DNA of 64,000 nucleotides from Pseudoalteromonas haloplanktis ATCC 14393. GTDB lineage: Bacteria > Pseudomonadota > Gammaproteobacteria > Enterobacterales > Alteromonadaceae. Below are positions 1 to 8,541 of this stretch, in pieces. Below the pieces are notes generated by a model. That model did no database searches. It was not told the origin of the DNA and saw only the letters and a list, made by a program, of their open reading frames with translations. A program made the position numbers and the translations under genes. Position 1 is the first letter of the stretch, and every line of letters starts with the position of its first letter. The stretch covers positions 372,001 to 436,000 of the forward strand of contig NZ_AHCA01000001.1 in NCBI RefSeq assembly GCF_000238355.1, given 5' to 3'.

Positions 1-2
1 AA

Positions 3-260
3 GTAGACCGTATTATTTATTGGTTAACGGGTTATAGTGAAAAACAATTATTAACTCTACTTTCTAACAACACTGACTTTGAAACTTTTTTCAAACAAGC
101 CCCACTCCTAAATCCTGCGCGTAAGCTAATTAAAGGAGTTGTTTGCGGGGTACGTGTAGAAGATATAACGGAAACCTTAATGCAAGAAATTCGCTATCTT
201 GACAAACTAATCGATGAATTAGCAAAAGGAAAATCCCTAGAAAAGATCTTACGGGCATAG
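3..260 (+). CDS. DUF2200 family protein, 3' part only
   Basis: An open frame runs in from the left edge and ends at TAG 258-260, so only the last 85 codons are present. The translation begins [16 protein letters not shown] and continues with a phenylalanine-rich helix and [19 protein letters not shown]. This is the pattern I know from DUF2200 proteins, which are about 115 residues long, so roughly 30 N-terminal residues are missing to the left. The family has no established function and is usually cytoplasmic. The next gene is on the other strand and ends 97 bases away, so the two 3' ends converge. The family call rests on recognition of the WLTGY region only. Confidence 0.72.
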   Translation, partial: VDRIIYWLTGYSEKQLLTLLSNNTDFETFFKQAPLLNPARKLIKGVVCGVRVEDITETLMQEIRYLDKLIDELAKGKSLEKILRA

Positions 261-357
261 CTTCCACATCATTGCATAGCGAAGTCACTCTCATATCCAC
301 GTCACAACGAAACTAACGCCATTTACTTATTCTTACTTTAAAGGACAAGCTACTCCT

Positions 358-1380
358 TTATGCTTTAAGAATACTCGCCGCATCAAGTAATTTACTTCCC
401 GCTTTTGATGTCACTGCATAGTTAAAACCTGGTTGAATACAGAACGAGCCATATTCTCCGGATTTACTCAACGCTAAAAACCCTACTTGAAACTGCTTAT
501 AATCGCCTAACTTATTTGCAATGCGTTCAACGGCAGCCTTGCAAGCCTGCGTGGGGGTCATGCCTTGGCGCATCATTTCAACTACTAAATGGCAGCCCAC
601 AGTTTTGATCATCAGCTCACCCATACCTGTTGCTGTTGCAGCTCCCACCTCATTATCAACATACAGTCCAGCGCCAATAATAGGTGAGTCCCCTACTCTG
701 CCTGACATTTTGAACGCTGCGCCGCTAGTAGTGCATGCGCCTGATAAATCACCATTGCTATCAAGCGCTAACATGCCAATTGTGTCATGATTTTCAATAT
801 TGATCACAGGTGCATATTTTGATTCCACTAACCAATCTTGCCAGGCTTTTTTGGCTTTACTAGTCAATAGGTTTTGCTCTTCAAAACCCTGTGATTTAGC
901 AAATTGAAGTGCGCCTTCGCCCACCAGCATTACGTGCGGGGTTTTATCCATCACTAATCGGGCAACAGAAATTGGGTGCTTAATATGTTGTAAAAATGCG
1001 ACAGAGCCACAGTTTTGATTTTCGTCCATAATGCAAGCATCAAGCGTTACATTACCTTCTCGATCCGGGTAACCACCATAACCGACCGTCATCACATCTG
1101 GATCCGCTTCAGGGATACGCACACCCGCTTCCACTGCATCAATGGCTTTACCGTGCTTGGCGAGAATACCCCAAGCTTCTTGATTGGCAGCTAATCCATG
1201 TTGCCATGTCGATACTACAATCGGTTTAACCTGTACGTTTGCAACAGCTGCAGGTTTATTTAACGGCTGTTCTTGAGCAAATCCCTTAGCAGTCAAAGCG
1301 CTTGCACCTAAGGCAAGCATAGTTGTGATTGATTGCTTTAAAAACTCTCTTTTACTATTCATAGCTATATCTTTTGTCAT
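358..1380 (-). CDS. Glycosylasparaginase (N4-(beta-N-acetylglucosaminyl)-L-asparaginase family)
   Basis: This is an Ntn-hydrolase of the T2 asparaginase/aspartylglucosaminidase family. Known members cut the GlcNAc-asparagine bond of N-glycopeptides after self-cleavage before a catalytic threonine. Here the cleavage site reads NHDTIGM with Thr about residue 200. The substrate loops GRVGDSPIIGAG (about 227-238) and ATGMGE (about 250-255) follow, and GACTTSG is present. The N-terminus (SKREFLKQ, then a hydrophobic stretch ending AKGFAQ) looks like a Tat-type signal with KR in place of RR, so export to the periplasm is likely. ATG 1362, just before NSKREF, is an alternative and perhaps better start. 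It lies downstream of the discoidin-repeat lipoprotein gene with a hairpin between, and probably belongs to the same transcription unit. Its presence points to GlcNAc-bearing substrates. Confidence 0.88.
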   Translation of the reverse strand: MTKDIAMNSKREFLKQSITTMLALGASALTAKGFAQEQPLNKPAAVANVQVKPIVVSTWQHGLAANQEAWGILAKHGKAIDAVEAGVRIPEADPDVMTVGYGGYPDREGNVTLDACIMDENQNCGSVAFLQHIKHPISVARLVMDKTPHVMLVGEGALQFAKSQGFEEQNLLTSKAKKAWQDWLVESKYAPVINIENHDTIGMLALDSNGDLSGACTTSGAAFKMSGRVGDSPIIGAGLYVDNEVGAATATGMGELMIKTVGCHLVVEMMRQGMTPTQACKAAVERIANKLGDYKQFQVGFLALSKSGEYGSFCIQPGFNYAVTSKAGSKLLDAASILKA

Positions 1381-1391
1381 TGTGAAGCATA

Positions 1392-1418
1392 AAGGCCAGC
1401 AGATAAATTGCTGGCCTT
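1392..1418 (-). terminator. Hairpin between lipoprotein and glycosylasparaginase genes
   Basis: A perfect 10-bp stem (AAGGCCAGCA / TGCTGGCCTT) with a 7-base loop lies between the stop of the repeat lipoprotein gene (1432) and the start of the glycosylasparaginase gene (1380). On the minus strand it is followed by only a short, interrupted T tract. It may be a weak terminator or an mRNA-stabilising hairpin that lowers expression of the downstream gene relative to the receptor and lipoprotein. Confidence 0.55.
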
Positions 1419-1431
1419 GGGTCTGTTAAAA

Positions 1432-4281
1432 CTATTTTTCTAGTCCAAGTAACTCTATTTCAGCTATTTGTAATAGGCCGTCGTTATTGGCATTTTTACT
1501 AACACTCAGACGATAACTTAAAAAAGCAAAACCATTATTAAACTCAAATGAGCGCCGCTCTAAACGTTCATTCCAGCTTTCACCAATCCATTTCGATACA
1601 AGTGTCCATGTTTGCCCACCATCGTTTGAGCCTAATAAACTAAAGTTTTCAGGATCACGCTCTGGTGCATCATTAGCACTGGTGATAGCAAGTCCACTAA
1701 CTGCTTGAGGTTCGCTGAAGTCAACTTGGATCCAAGCAGGATCTTCTTCTGTTGGCGGACCTTGCCAATCATTGTGATCAAGCCATTTAGTTTCATTATC
1801 ATCATCGAATGCTTTATCTGCACTTTCTGTATCCCCGATACTAAAACGTGCGCTAAAAACATTGCCAGCCAAAGTGCTGAGATCGCTAAACGCATAATCA
1901 GGGCCAATCAAACCAACTTCTGCTATTTGCACTAACCCATCATTATTTGCATTTTTACTAATGGCTAACCGATAGTAATTATATGCCAGCGTATTTGCTA
2001 CAGAGAAACTTCTTTGCTCAAGTCGTTGCTCAAAACTTTCGCCAACCCAAGAACCTATACTATGCCAATTTTCACCATCATTGGATGCTAATAGCATAAA
2101 TGAATCAGGATCACGCTCCGGAGCATCACCAGCACTGGTCAGTGTTAACGTATTAACGGCTTTTGCTTGTGGCAGCATCACTTGTATCCAAGCAGGATCT
2201 TCAGCTGTAGGTGGACCCTGCCAGTCATTATGATCGAGCCATTTTGTATTTAAATCACCATCGAATGCCTGTGCGGCACCTTCGCTATCGCTAATACTAA
2301 AACGTGCGCTATAGCTTGCGCCTGACATTTTACTATGATCGGCTCCTGGTTGTTCAGGACCAATTAAACCAACTTCAGCGATTTGTAATAAACCATCATT
2401 ATTCTTGTTTTTGGTCACTTCTAATCGATAACTATCAAAAGCCAATTGGTTTTGAAAAGAAAATGTTTTCCTCTGACCTCTTTCTTCGAATGATTCACCC
2501 ACCCAGCTTGCAAGTTTTTGCCATGTTGTACCGGCATCGTTTGAGGCTAAGATAGCGAAGTTTTCAGGGTCACGCTCTGGTGCATCATTTGCACTAATAA
2601 TCATTAACTGATCAACCGCGACAGGGCTTGCAAAGTCCATTTGTATCCATGATGGTTTCTCTTCACTTGGCGCTCCTTGCCAATCATTATGGTCTAACCA
2701 TTTCGTTGCAGCGTCATTATCAAATGCTTTATCGTGATTTTCAGCATCGCCAATACTGTTACTTGCACTAGCTGCACCGCTGCTTGTATCGGTATGATCC
2801 ACACTACTAAAAACAGGGCCAACCATTTGAATTTCTGACAGTTGAACTAAGCCATCATTGTTTTTATTTTTAGTAATGTTGAGGCGGTAACTCAAATACT
2901 TTTGTCCATTGATAAAGCTAAACTCTTGACGAGTAAGGCGCTCATCAAATGATGCACCTACAATATTTGCAAGTGTTATCCAACTTTCTCCACCGTCATT
3001 AGAGCCAACTACAGTGAAATTTTCAGGGTCACGCTCAGGAGCGTCATTGGCACTGGTAATAAACACACTATTAACCGCCTGTGGCGTAGCAAAATCAACT
3101 TGTATCCAAGATGGTTCTGCCTCTGTTGGGGCGCCTAGCCAGTCATTATGGTCAAGCCATTTAGTGTCAAGGTTGTTATCAAATGCTTTACTCGCGCTTT
3201 CTGCATCACTGATTGCATTTCTTGCTGAATAAACAGCATCGACTAAATTGGCTGACGTTGTCACTTCCTGCAATGGCCCCGTAGAGATCGCTTCATCGAA
3301 TAATGGCAAAGACAAATCAACGATTGAATCTGCGCTCAAACCCAACTCAGTTGTTAAAGGATGAATACTGATGGCATCATAAATACGCTGGCGAAACGCT
3401 GCTAATGCTTCGCTATCTTCTAAAAGTGCAGCGCTGATATTTTGTTTTGCGTTGTCCATTATCAATTTTAGACTTTCAGATTCACTAAATTGAGCAAATG
3501 AAGCATTTAACAGCGAAAGTTTAATCGTTGCTTCATCGGCATATTGAGGCGGGCATTCTTGCTCAGCACTGTCGCTATCTTCACACGTTTCATCGCTGAT
3601 GAAGTTTTCAAGTTTATCGGCACTGATCACTGGCATCGAAAAAACATTGGTATTACCGGTTTGCCAGCCCATAGCCCGCAGTAATAACGCTGACATCTGC
3701 GCTTTTGCCAACTCCATTAGCTCAGGCGTTGATACATTGCGCCCTTGTGCAATTTGCTGTTCAACCAGCTCTGTTGCTAGTGTAGTCAACGCGTTCACTT
3801 GCAAGTTAGTATCTGCAACTGCATCCGCATTATTTCCATAGGGCACTTGCAATAACCCCAATGTTGAAAATTCGGTTCCTGCAATTGCTGCATTGCTGGT
3901 TACTTGTGTGAATTCTGCATCACCACAGCGCATAGCATCACAAAGCATTGTAGCGTCTTCACCTGTAGCAATTGTCAATTTAACGGTGGCATTGATACCA
4001 AAACCTGCGTCGCTAGTCAGCTCAATAAAAAAGTCACCTTGTTGATCTGTTTTATTAGCCGTGCCTTGTGCCAGATTACTGCCATTAAGTGCTGTGACAG
4101 ATACATCCGCATTCGTGACAATGCCTTTGATTATGGTTCCTGCGATTTGTGCATGTGTTATGTCTGGCGTGACGGGAACATTATTTGCTTGCGGATCATT
4201 GCTCGAACCACCACATCCGCTAAGTAAACTTGCTGCAAGTAACGAGGTTCCTGCAAGTTGAAATAGATTAAATTTATACAT
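1432..4281 (-). CDS. Lipoprotein with four tandem discoidin-like (F5/8 type C) domains
   Basis: The 949-residue product begins with a lipoprotein signal ending LLSGC (Cys 23), so it is probably anchored in the outer membrane. Residues about 40-140 resemble a carboxypeptidase-regulatory-like beta domain (GIVTNADVSV...GDFFIEL), and about 150-340 are alpha-helical and not recognised. From about 345 to the end there are four copies of a roughly 150-residue unit. Each contains AFD-x-TKWLDHNDW, WIQVDF, an APERDPE(N/D)F motif, SNDGG and KN-x-NNDGL-x-Q-(I/L)-(A/S)E. This layout fits F5/8 type C carbohydrate-binding folds. It lies directly downstream of the TonB-dependent receptor and could be its surface glycan-binding partner. 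A good ribosome site (AAAGG) precedes the ATG. The ligand is unknown. Confidence 0.8.
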   Translation of the reverse strand: MYKFNLFQLAGTSLLAASLLSGCGGSSNDPQANNVPVTPDITHAQIAGTIIKGIVTNADVSVTALNGSNLAQGTANKTDQQGDFFIELTSDAGFGINATVKLTIATGEDATMLCDAMRCGDAEFTQVTSNAAIAGTEFSTLGLLQVPYGNNADAVADTNLQVNALTTLATELVEQQIAQGRNVSTPELMELAKAQMSALLLRAMGWQTGNTNVFSMPVISADKLENFISDETCEDSDSAEQECPPQYADEATIKLSLLNASFAQFSESESLKLIMDNAKQNISAALLEDSEALAAFRQRIYDAISIHPLTTELGLSADSIVDLSLPLFDEAISTGPLQEVTTSANLVDAVYSARNAISDAESASKAFDNNLDTKWLDHNDWLGAPTEAEPSWIQVDFATPQAVNSVFITSANDAPERDPENFTVVGSNDGGESWITLANIVGASFDERLTRQEFSFINGQKYLSYRLNITKNKNNDGLVQLSEIQMVGPVFSSVDHTDTSSGAASASNSIGDAENHDKAFDNDAATKWLDHNDWQGAPSEEKPSWIQMDFASPVAVDQLMIISANDAPERDPENFAILASNDAGTTWQKLASWVGESFEERGQRKTFSFQNQLAFDSYRLEVTKNKNNDGLLQIAEVGLIGPEQPGADHSKMSGASYSARFSISDSEGAAQAFDGDLNTKWLDHNDWQGPPTAEDPAWIQVMLPQAKAVNTLTLTSAGDAPERDPDSFMLLASNDGENWHSIGSWVGESFEQRLEQRSFSVANTLAYNYYRLAISKNANNDGLVQIAEVGLIGPDYAFSDLSTLAGNVFSARFSIGDTESADKAFDDDNETKWLDHNDWQGPPTEEDPAWIQVDFSEPQAVSGLAITSANDAPERDPENFSLLGSNDGGQTWTLVSKWIGESWNERLERRSFEFNNGFAFLSYRLSVSKNANNDGLLQIAEIELLGLEK
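1435..3245 (-). repeat. Four in-frame tandem repeats of about 455 bp
   Basis: The segment encoding WLDHNDW recurs near 1762, 2218, 2672 and 3135, a period of about 455 bp. The four copies are well conserved around TKWLDHNDW, APERDPE and NNDGL, and diverge between these blocks. Such spacing makes the array prone to copy-number change by recombination. Confidence 0.85.
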
Positions 4282-4310
4282 AATTTTGCCTTTAATAATC
4301 AGGTGTCGAT

Positions 4311-4392
4311 AACACGTTAACTCGCCGCTTTCATTTGCTTTATTATTGAACGGCTGCTATTTATAAATGAGCTAATATATAGTTAACGTGTT
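4311..4392. promoter_or_regulatory. 12-bp inverted repeat pair; candidate operator sites
   Basis: AACACGTTAACT at 4311-4322 and its exact reverse complement AGTTAACGTGTT at 4381-4392 flank 58 bases in the gap between the receptor stop and the lipoprotein start. The core GTTAACRTGTT also occurs at 7499-7509 in the receptor promoter region. A two-site operator for a locus regulator is the most attractive reading; a stem in the intergenic mRNA is an alternative. No regulator is proven. Confidence 0.45.
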
Positions 4393-4423
4393 GATATTAA
4401 TTACTTATCAAATTTTGTAATGA

Positions 4424-7405
4424 TCAGAATCGATAGGTAAGCCCAGCATAATAACGACGACCACTGTAGCTACTGCTACGAAGCCGTGCCTCGCTATCAT
4501 CACCGTAATAGGTGCGTGATTCTTCTTCTGTTAAATTGATCACTGATGCTGAAAGCACTAAATTTTCCATCACACTGAATGACGCATTTAAGTCAACTTG
4601 CTGATAAGGTTCTTGCGATACGGTTAAGCCATCAGCTAACCCTAAAGCCATTTTTCCACGGCGGTTATAAGATGCTCGAACACTATAATTATCGTCTTCA
4701 AAATAAGCTGAAAAGTTAAATTGGTCATCAGCACTGCCTACTAAAGCTGACTCACCAACTTTTTCACCATCAACACTAACGTCTGCTTGATTGGTATCAT
4801 TGAGGGTGTAATTGGCATTAATGCCAAAGCCATTCTCAAATGCGTGTTGAGCAAATAATTCAATGCCGCGTGAGGTTGCATTTGTGCCATTAGCTGTGGT
4901 TGTAAATGGCGATACAGTGATAGGTCCTGGCGGAACAATTTCTTCACCTGTATAAGGGTTTGTGAAACCATCAAATGGTCGTTCAGAGGTAATGATCAAA
5001 GGCACAATAAAGTTATCAACGTCCTTGTTAAATAATGCGATCCCAACAGCAGAGCCTATGCCATAATAATATTCAGCAGACAAATCTAATTGTACTGATT
5101 CAAACGGTTGTAATGCTTTATTACCACCAGAACCACTCCAACCTTGATCAACTGGGTTTCCTCTAAACTCTAGTCTGTCGTCAGCCCACTCTTGTGAGAT
5201 AAAAGTGAGTTGTTCAGGCGCGCCTAAATCATTAAAAGGAGCCCGTGACATTGTTTTAGCCGCGGCAGCACGTATAACAAGTGAGTCACTCGCTTCCCAA
5301 ACAAGATTAAGGCTAGGTAGAAAACGATCGTCTTTAACAGAGCGTAATGTAGTAGTTTCAACATCAACTAAACGTTCATCGCCTAAAATATCTTCTCCCG
5401 TGGCATCATTTATATCGTCTAAGAAGTAGTTAATTTTGTCTGATGACATTATTTGTGTTTGCGTTTCTACATAACGTACACCAACATTGCCGCGAAAATC
5501 GCCAAACGAAAAATCGGCTTGCAAGTAAGCGGCTGTAATTTCTTCTTCGATATCAAAAACAAAATCGGGTTCCCGGCGGGTATATTTAACATATTCATTA
5601 GTGACAATATCTCGGTACTGCTGCCAATTGATGGTTGGCATAGTATTGACTTCAAAGCCACCGGCAATATTCTTTTCAGACTCCTTGTTTAATATATCCT
5701 CAAGGTTTGGCATTCCGCCAATCCATTGATAAGCCACTTCATCTATTGCCCCTTGGCTAAATGGATCGAGATCACCACTGGCAATACGATCCGCACCATC
5801 TTGAGTAATAAAGAATGTGTTATTAGTTTCTCGATGCAAACTGGCTTTACGATGCTTTACCCCTACGCGTAATGTATCAACAATGCCATAAGCAATATGG
5901 TAGTCTAAATCGAGTTGACCATAATCTTCTTTTAAATCACTGACGATAAAACTTGAACCTGTTGAACCTGGATCGGGATCGCCAGCAATTCCTGCTTGTA
6001 AATTTGTCAGTAATGCAGGATCTGCATACATAGAAACACGATCGCCTAAGCGCCAACCTGCAAATGAGGCTGCATTTTCATTTTTACCTGAATCACTACG
6101 ACTGCCAGGCTGGCCACTTTTATATGCCGCATTAAATGATTCTGATGGTCCACCGCTTGCTTCTGTACGGCCAAATTTACCTTTAAGGTCAAAAACATCA
6201 CCAGCGTATTCAAACGCAAAATCATAGGTATCTGAGGTGTCTTTTTCTTCTGTATAACCACCTACGATCCAAGGAAATTCTAAATTACCTTCACTGCCAC
6301 TTGCGCCACTGGTAAAGTCCATGCCAGTCACAATTGAACCGGTTTCATCAAGGGTCACCCCGGTTAAATAATCAGGGTTATATTTCCACTCAGGGATCAT
6401 CAATTGAGAAGTCGTGCGATCTTGACCTAATTCAAAGTGAAAATGATTAAATGTGAGCTCTAAATTATCTGTTGGACGCCATTGCAGCGTTGCCTGTATA
6501 CCCACCCGTTCGCGTTTTTCTTTAGTAACGCCGACCCCAGCAACTTGAGGTGCCCAAACGCCATCATAAACATTTCCATACGCATCTTCTAATGCATCAA
6601 AACGTCGAGTACTGTCAGTTATTTCTTTACCATTTGTATCCGTTGCCGGTAAATCACTGCCTGTTGCCCAGCGCCAACCTCCTGCACCAGACATATCACC
6701 TGTGAGAGTACGATTTGTGCGATCTTGCTTTGTATAGCCCAGTAATAGGCCGAAGTTTTCATCGTCGTTTTTCCATGAGTAAACGCCGCTAAAATTAGGC
6801 TCATACTCTTCGGTCACATCTGCATATGTATATTCAACGTTAAATGCACCAGAGTTTGCTTCCATATCTAAGGGAGTGCGACTATGTAAAATAACCGTAC
6901 CACCGACACCGCCTTCATCTAAGCGAGCTTCTGAGGATTTAAAAACTTCAACTGATTGCACCATTGTCGAAGGCAATAAAGAGTAGCTAAAAGAGCGAGA
7001 TGGAGAGCCTGGTGATGAAGCAATAAAGTTTCCGTTAAGTTGTGTAAGAGTTAGATCAGATGACAAACCGCGAATGCTGACATTTTCGCCCTCACCACCA
7101 CTGCGTGAAATCACCACACCTGGAACACGTTGCAATGAGTCAGCGACATTTTTATCGGGAAATTTACCTATATCCTCTGCTGTGATTGCGTCTACAATCG
7201 AATTAGAAAGGCGCTTAATTGATAAATTCTCCGCCATAGAAGCGCGAATACCACGAACTTCTATCACTTCTAAATCATCATTCTTGGCACTTTGCTCATC
7301 ATTTGCAGCGGCTGTATTAAAGCTTGCCATAACAGCAAGTAATAGTGCTGACTTCTTAAATCGCCTTGAAAGACCTGAAGCTCCTCGGCTGTTATTATTA
7401 TTCAT
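4424..7405 (-). CDS. TonB-dependent outer-membrane receptor
   Basis: The 993-residue protein has an N-terminal signal peptide (RRFKKSALLLAVMASFNTAAA) and a TonB-box-like segment DLEVIEVRGIRAS. It then has a plug domain with NVADSLQRVPGV, SIRGLSS and a GGVGGTV-type motif, and a long beta-barrel ending in the outer-membrane signature YYAGLTYRF. Length and motifs fit the large receptor group found in carbohydrate loci of Alteromonadales, Xanthomonas and Caulobacter. The ATG has a clear ribosome site (GGAG). It is the first gene of a leftward unit with the discoidin-repeat lipoprotein and the glycosylasparaginase, divergent from the cutC-kinase genes. It probably imports the oligosaccharide or glycopeptide used by this locus; the exact ligand cannot be read from sequence. 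Confidence 0.93.
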   Translation of the reverse strand: MNNNNSRGASGLSRRFKKSALLLAVMASFNTAAANDEQSAKNDDLEVIEVRGIRASMAENLSIKRLSNSIVDAITAEDIGKFPDKNVADSLQRVPGVVISRSGGEGENVSIRGLSSDLTLTQLNGNFIASSPGSPSRSFSYSLLPSTMVQSVEVFKSSEARLDEGGVGGTVILHSRTPLDMEANSGAFNVEYTYADVTEEYEPNFSGVYSWKNDDENFGLLLGYTKQDRTNRTLTGDMSGAGGWRWATGSDLPATDTNGKEITDSTRRFDALEDAYGNVYDGVWAPQVAGVGVTKEKRERVGIQATLQWRPTDNLELTFNHFHFELGQDRTTSQLMIPEWKYNPDYLTGVTLDETGSIVTGMDFTSGASGSEGNLEFPWIVGGYTEEKDTSDTYDFAFEYAGDVFDLKGKFGRTEASGGPSESFNAAYKSGQPGSRSDSGKNENAASFAGWRLGDRVSMYADPALLTNLQAGIAGDPDPGSTGSSFIVSDLKEDYGQLDLDYHIAYGIVDTLRVGVKHRKASLHRETNNTFFITQDGADRIASGDLDPFSQGAIDEVAYQWIGGMPNLEDILNKESEKNIAGGFEVNTMPTINWQQYRDIVTNEYVKYTRREPDFVFDIEEEITAAYLQADFSFGDFRGNVGVRYVETQTQIMSSDKINYFLDDINDATGEDILGDERLVDVETTTLRSVKDDRFLPSLNLVWEASDSLVIRAAAAKTMSRAPFNDLGAPEQLTFISQEWADDRLEFRGNPVDQGWSGSGGNKALQPFESVQLDLSAEYYYGIGSAVGIALFNKDVDNFIVPLIITSERPFDGFTNPYTGEEIVPPGPITVSPFTTTANGTNATSRGIELFAQHAFENGFGINANYTLNDTNQADVSVDGEKVGESALVGSADDQFNFSAYFEDDNYSVRASYNRRGKMALGLADGLTVSQEPYQQVDLNASFSVMENLVLSASVINLTEEESRTYYGDDSEARLRSSSYSGRRYYAGLTYRF

Positions 7406-7800
7406 GTCTATCTCCAGTTTTGTGTGCGTATTTTGTTGTGCTTGTTATATGACCCTGACATGACGGCACCTGATTATGTTCAGATGATTCTGTTCGGGGT
7501 TAACATGTTGTTAAACTACATTTCAAGAATAGGGGGCAGTTAACGGAAAGTGATAATAGAAATTCGGTTGCTAGTAGGACAAAATCGGCGCATAGCATAA
7601 AAATAGATCCAATTAGTTGTTAGCTAATTTATAGTGGGAAAACTGAAAACAGCATTAGCATTGCGTTTTTTAGTATCAAAAATGTACACAATAGAAATAT
7701 AACCGCATGAATTTAAATGCTATATTTTATTATCACATTGGCCGTGATAATACTAAATAATTTATCAAAGCCAATCACCTTAAGATTAAGGAATTACTCG
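7406..7800. promoter_or_regulatory. Divergent regulatory region between receptor gene and cutC
   Basis: This 395-base gap separates the leftward receptor unit from the rightward cutC unit and should hold both promoters. It contains the candidate operator at 7499-7514 and AT-rich stretches, but no promoter hexamers good enough to place with confidence. An open frame reaches back to 7717 in front of cutC; its sequence is not CutC-like and I treat it as leader. Confidence 0.5.
7499..7514. promoter_or_regulatory. Candidate operator GTTAACATGTT with inverted repeat
   Basis: GTTAACATGTT (7499-7509) matches the two sites at 4311-4321 (reverse) and 4382-4392 in 10 of 11 positions. It sits in a short inverted repeat TTAACA-TGT-TGTTAA (7500-7514), as expected for a dimeric repressor or activator. 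It is about 95 bases upstream of the receptor start. Confidence 0.42.
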
Positions 7801-8541
7801 ATGGGTAAAAATTTAGAAATTTGCTTAAATGCAGATGATCATATTAATCTCGTTAATAATGTAAAAACTGCATTCAAAGCAGGTGCGAGTCGCATCGAAC
7901 TGTGCGGTGCAATGCACCTCGCTGGATTGAGCCCAACAGTAGAGGAAATTGAATCTGCCGTATCTGCATTACCTGCAAATGGCGAGTTACTGGTGATGGT
8001 AAGGCCAGTCGCTAATCAGTTTAATGTTGATGCCGCATTACTTAAAACCATGACAAACCAAATCTCGCGCGCTGCAAAATTGGGTGCCACAGGCGTTGTA
8101 TTTGGCGCAATTGAAGGTAATAAGCTTGATATTACTGTGACAACTGAACTGGTTGAGTGCGCTAAACATTATCAGCTAGCAACCACGTTTCATCGGGCTT
8201 TTGATTGCATTGATGATAGTCGTAGTGCTATTAATACTTTAACCGAACTTGGAGTAAATCGCATTCTAACTAATGGCACCCGCTGGGGTGAAAATAAAAA
8301 TATCTCACAAGAGCTTGATCGGTTACAGCGTATTATTGCTAACGCGAAAGGACAAATAGAGATCGTTATTGGTGGTGGTGTCACTGCTCAAAACGCGCAC
8401 AGCTTATGGCAACTTGGCAACGAAAATGTAATCTCATTACATGCCTACTCAGGGGTACTTAATAGTTGTGGTTTGGTAGACCCATCATTAATTAACTCAA
8501 TTTTACAAACATCAATTAACGAGCAAACATCCCATGACTAA
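7801..8541 (+). CDS. cutC: CutC family TIM-barrel protein
   Basis: The 246-residue product matches the CutC family along its length. It has the opening LEICLNADD, GASRIELCGAMHLAGLSPT, the MVRP motif, TTFHRAFD with its conserved His-Arg, and LTNGTR and GGGVT near the end. ATG 7801 is chosen because a ribosome site (AAGGA) lies 8 bases upstream and the length equals Escherichia coli CutC; the frame is open further upstream but without family sequence. CutC was named for copper tolerance, but its biochemical role is unsettled. It overlaps the kinase gene by 8 bases. In this setting, a role in carbohydrate or glycopeptide breakdown is an inference from context. Confidence 0.9.
   Translation: MGKNLEICLNADDHINLVNNVKTAFKAGASRIELCGAMHLAGLSPTVEEIESAVSALPANGELLVMVRPVANQFNVDAALLKTMTNQISRAAKLGATGVVFGAIEGNKLDITVTTELVECAKHYQLATTFHRAFDCIDDSRSAINTLTELGVNRILTNGTRWGENKNISQELDRLQRIIANAKGQIEIVIGGGVTAQNAHSLWQLGNENVISLHAYSGVLNSCGLVDPSLINSILQTSINEQTSHD

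Noticed and set aside
1632..1935. Frames on both strands inside the repeat lipoprotein gene
   Set aside because: Shadows of the conserved repeats; no ribosome site or family.
1435..3245. CRISPR-like periodic repeat
   Set aside because: The 455-bp period is protein-coding and in frame; repeats and spacers of CRISPR size are absent.
7717..7800. Upstream extension of cutC
   Set aside because: A hydrophobic leader without CutC similarity; ATG 7801 has the ribosome site and the right length.
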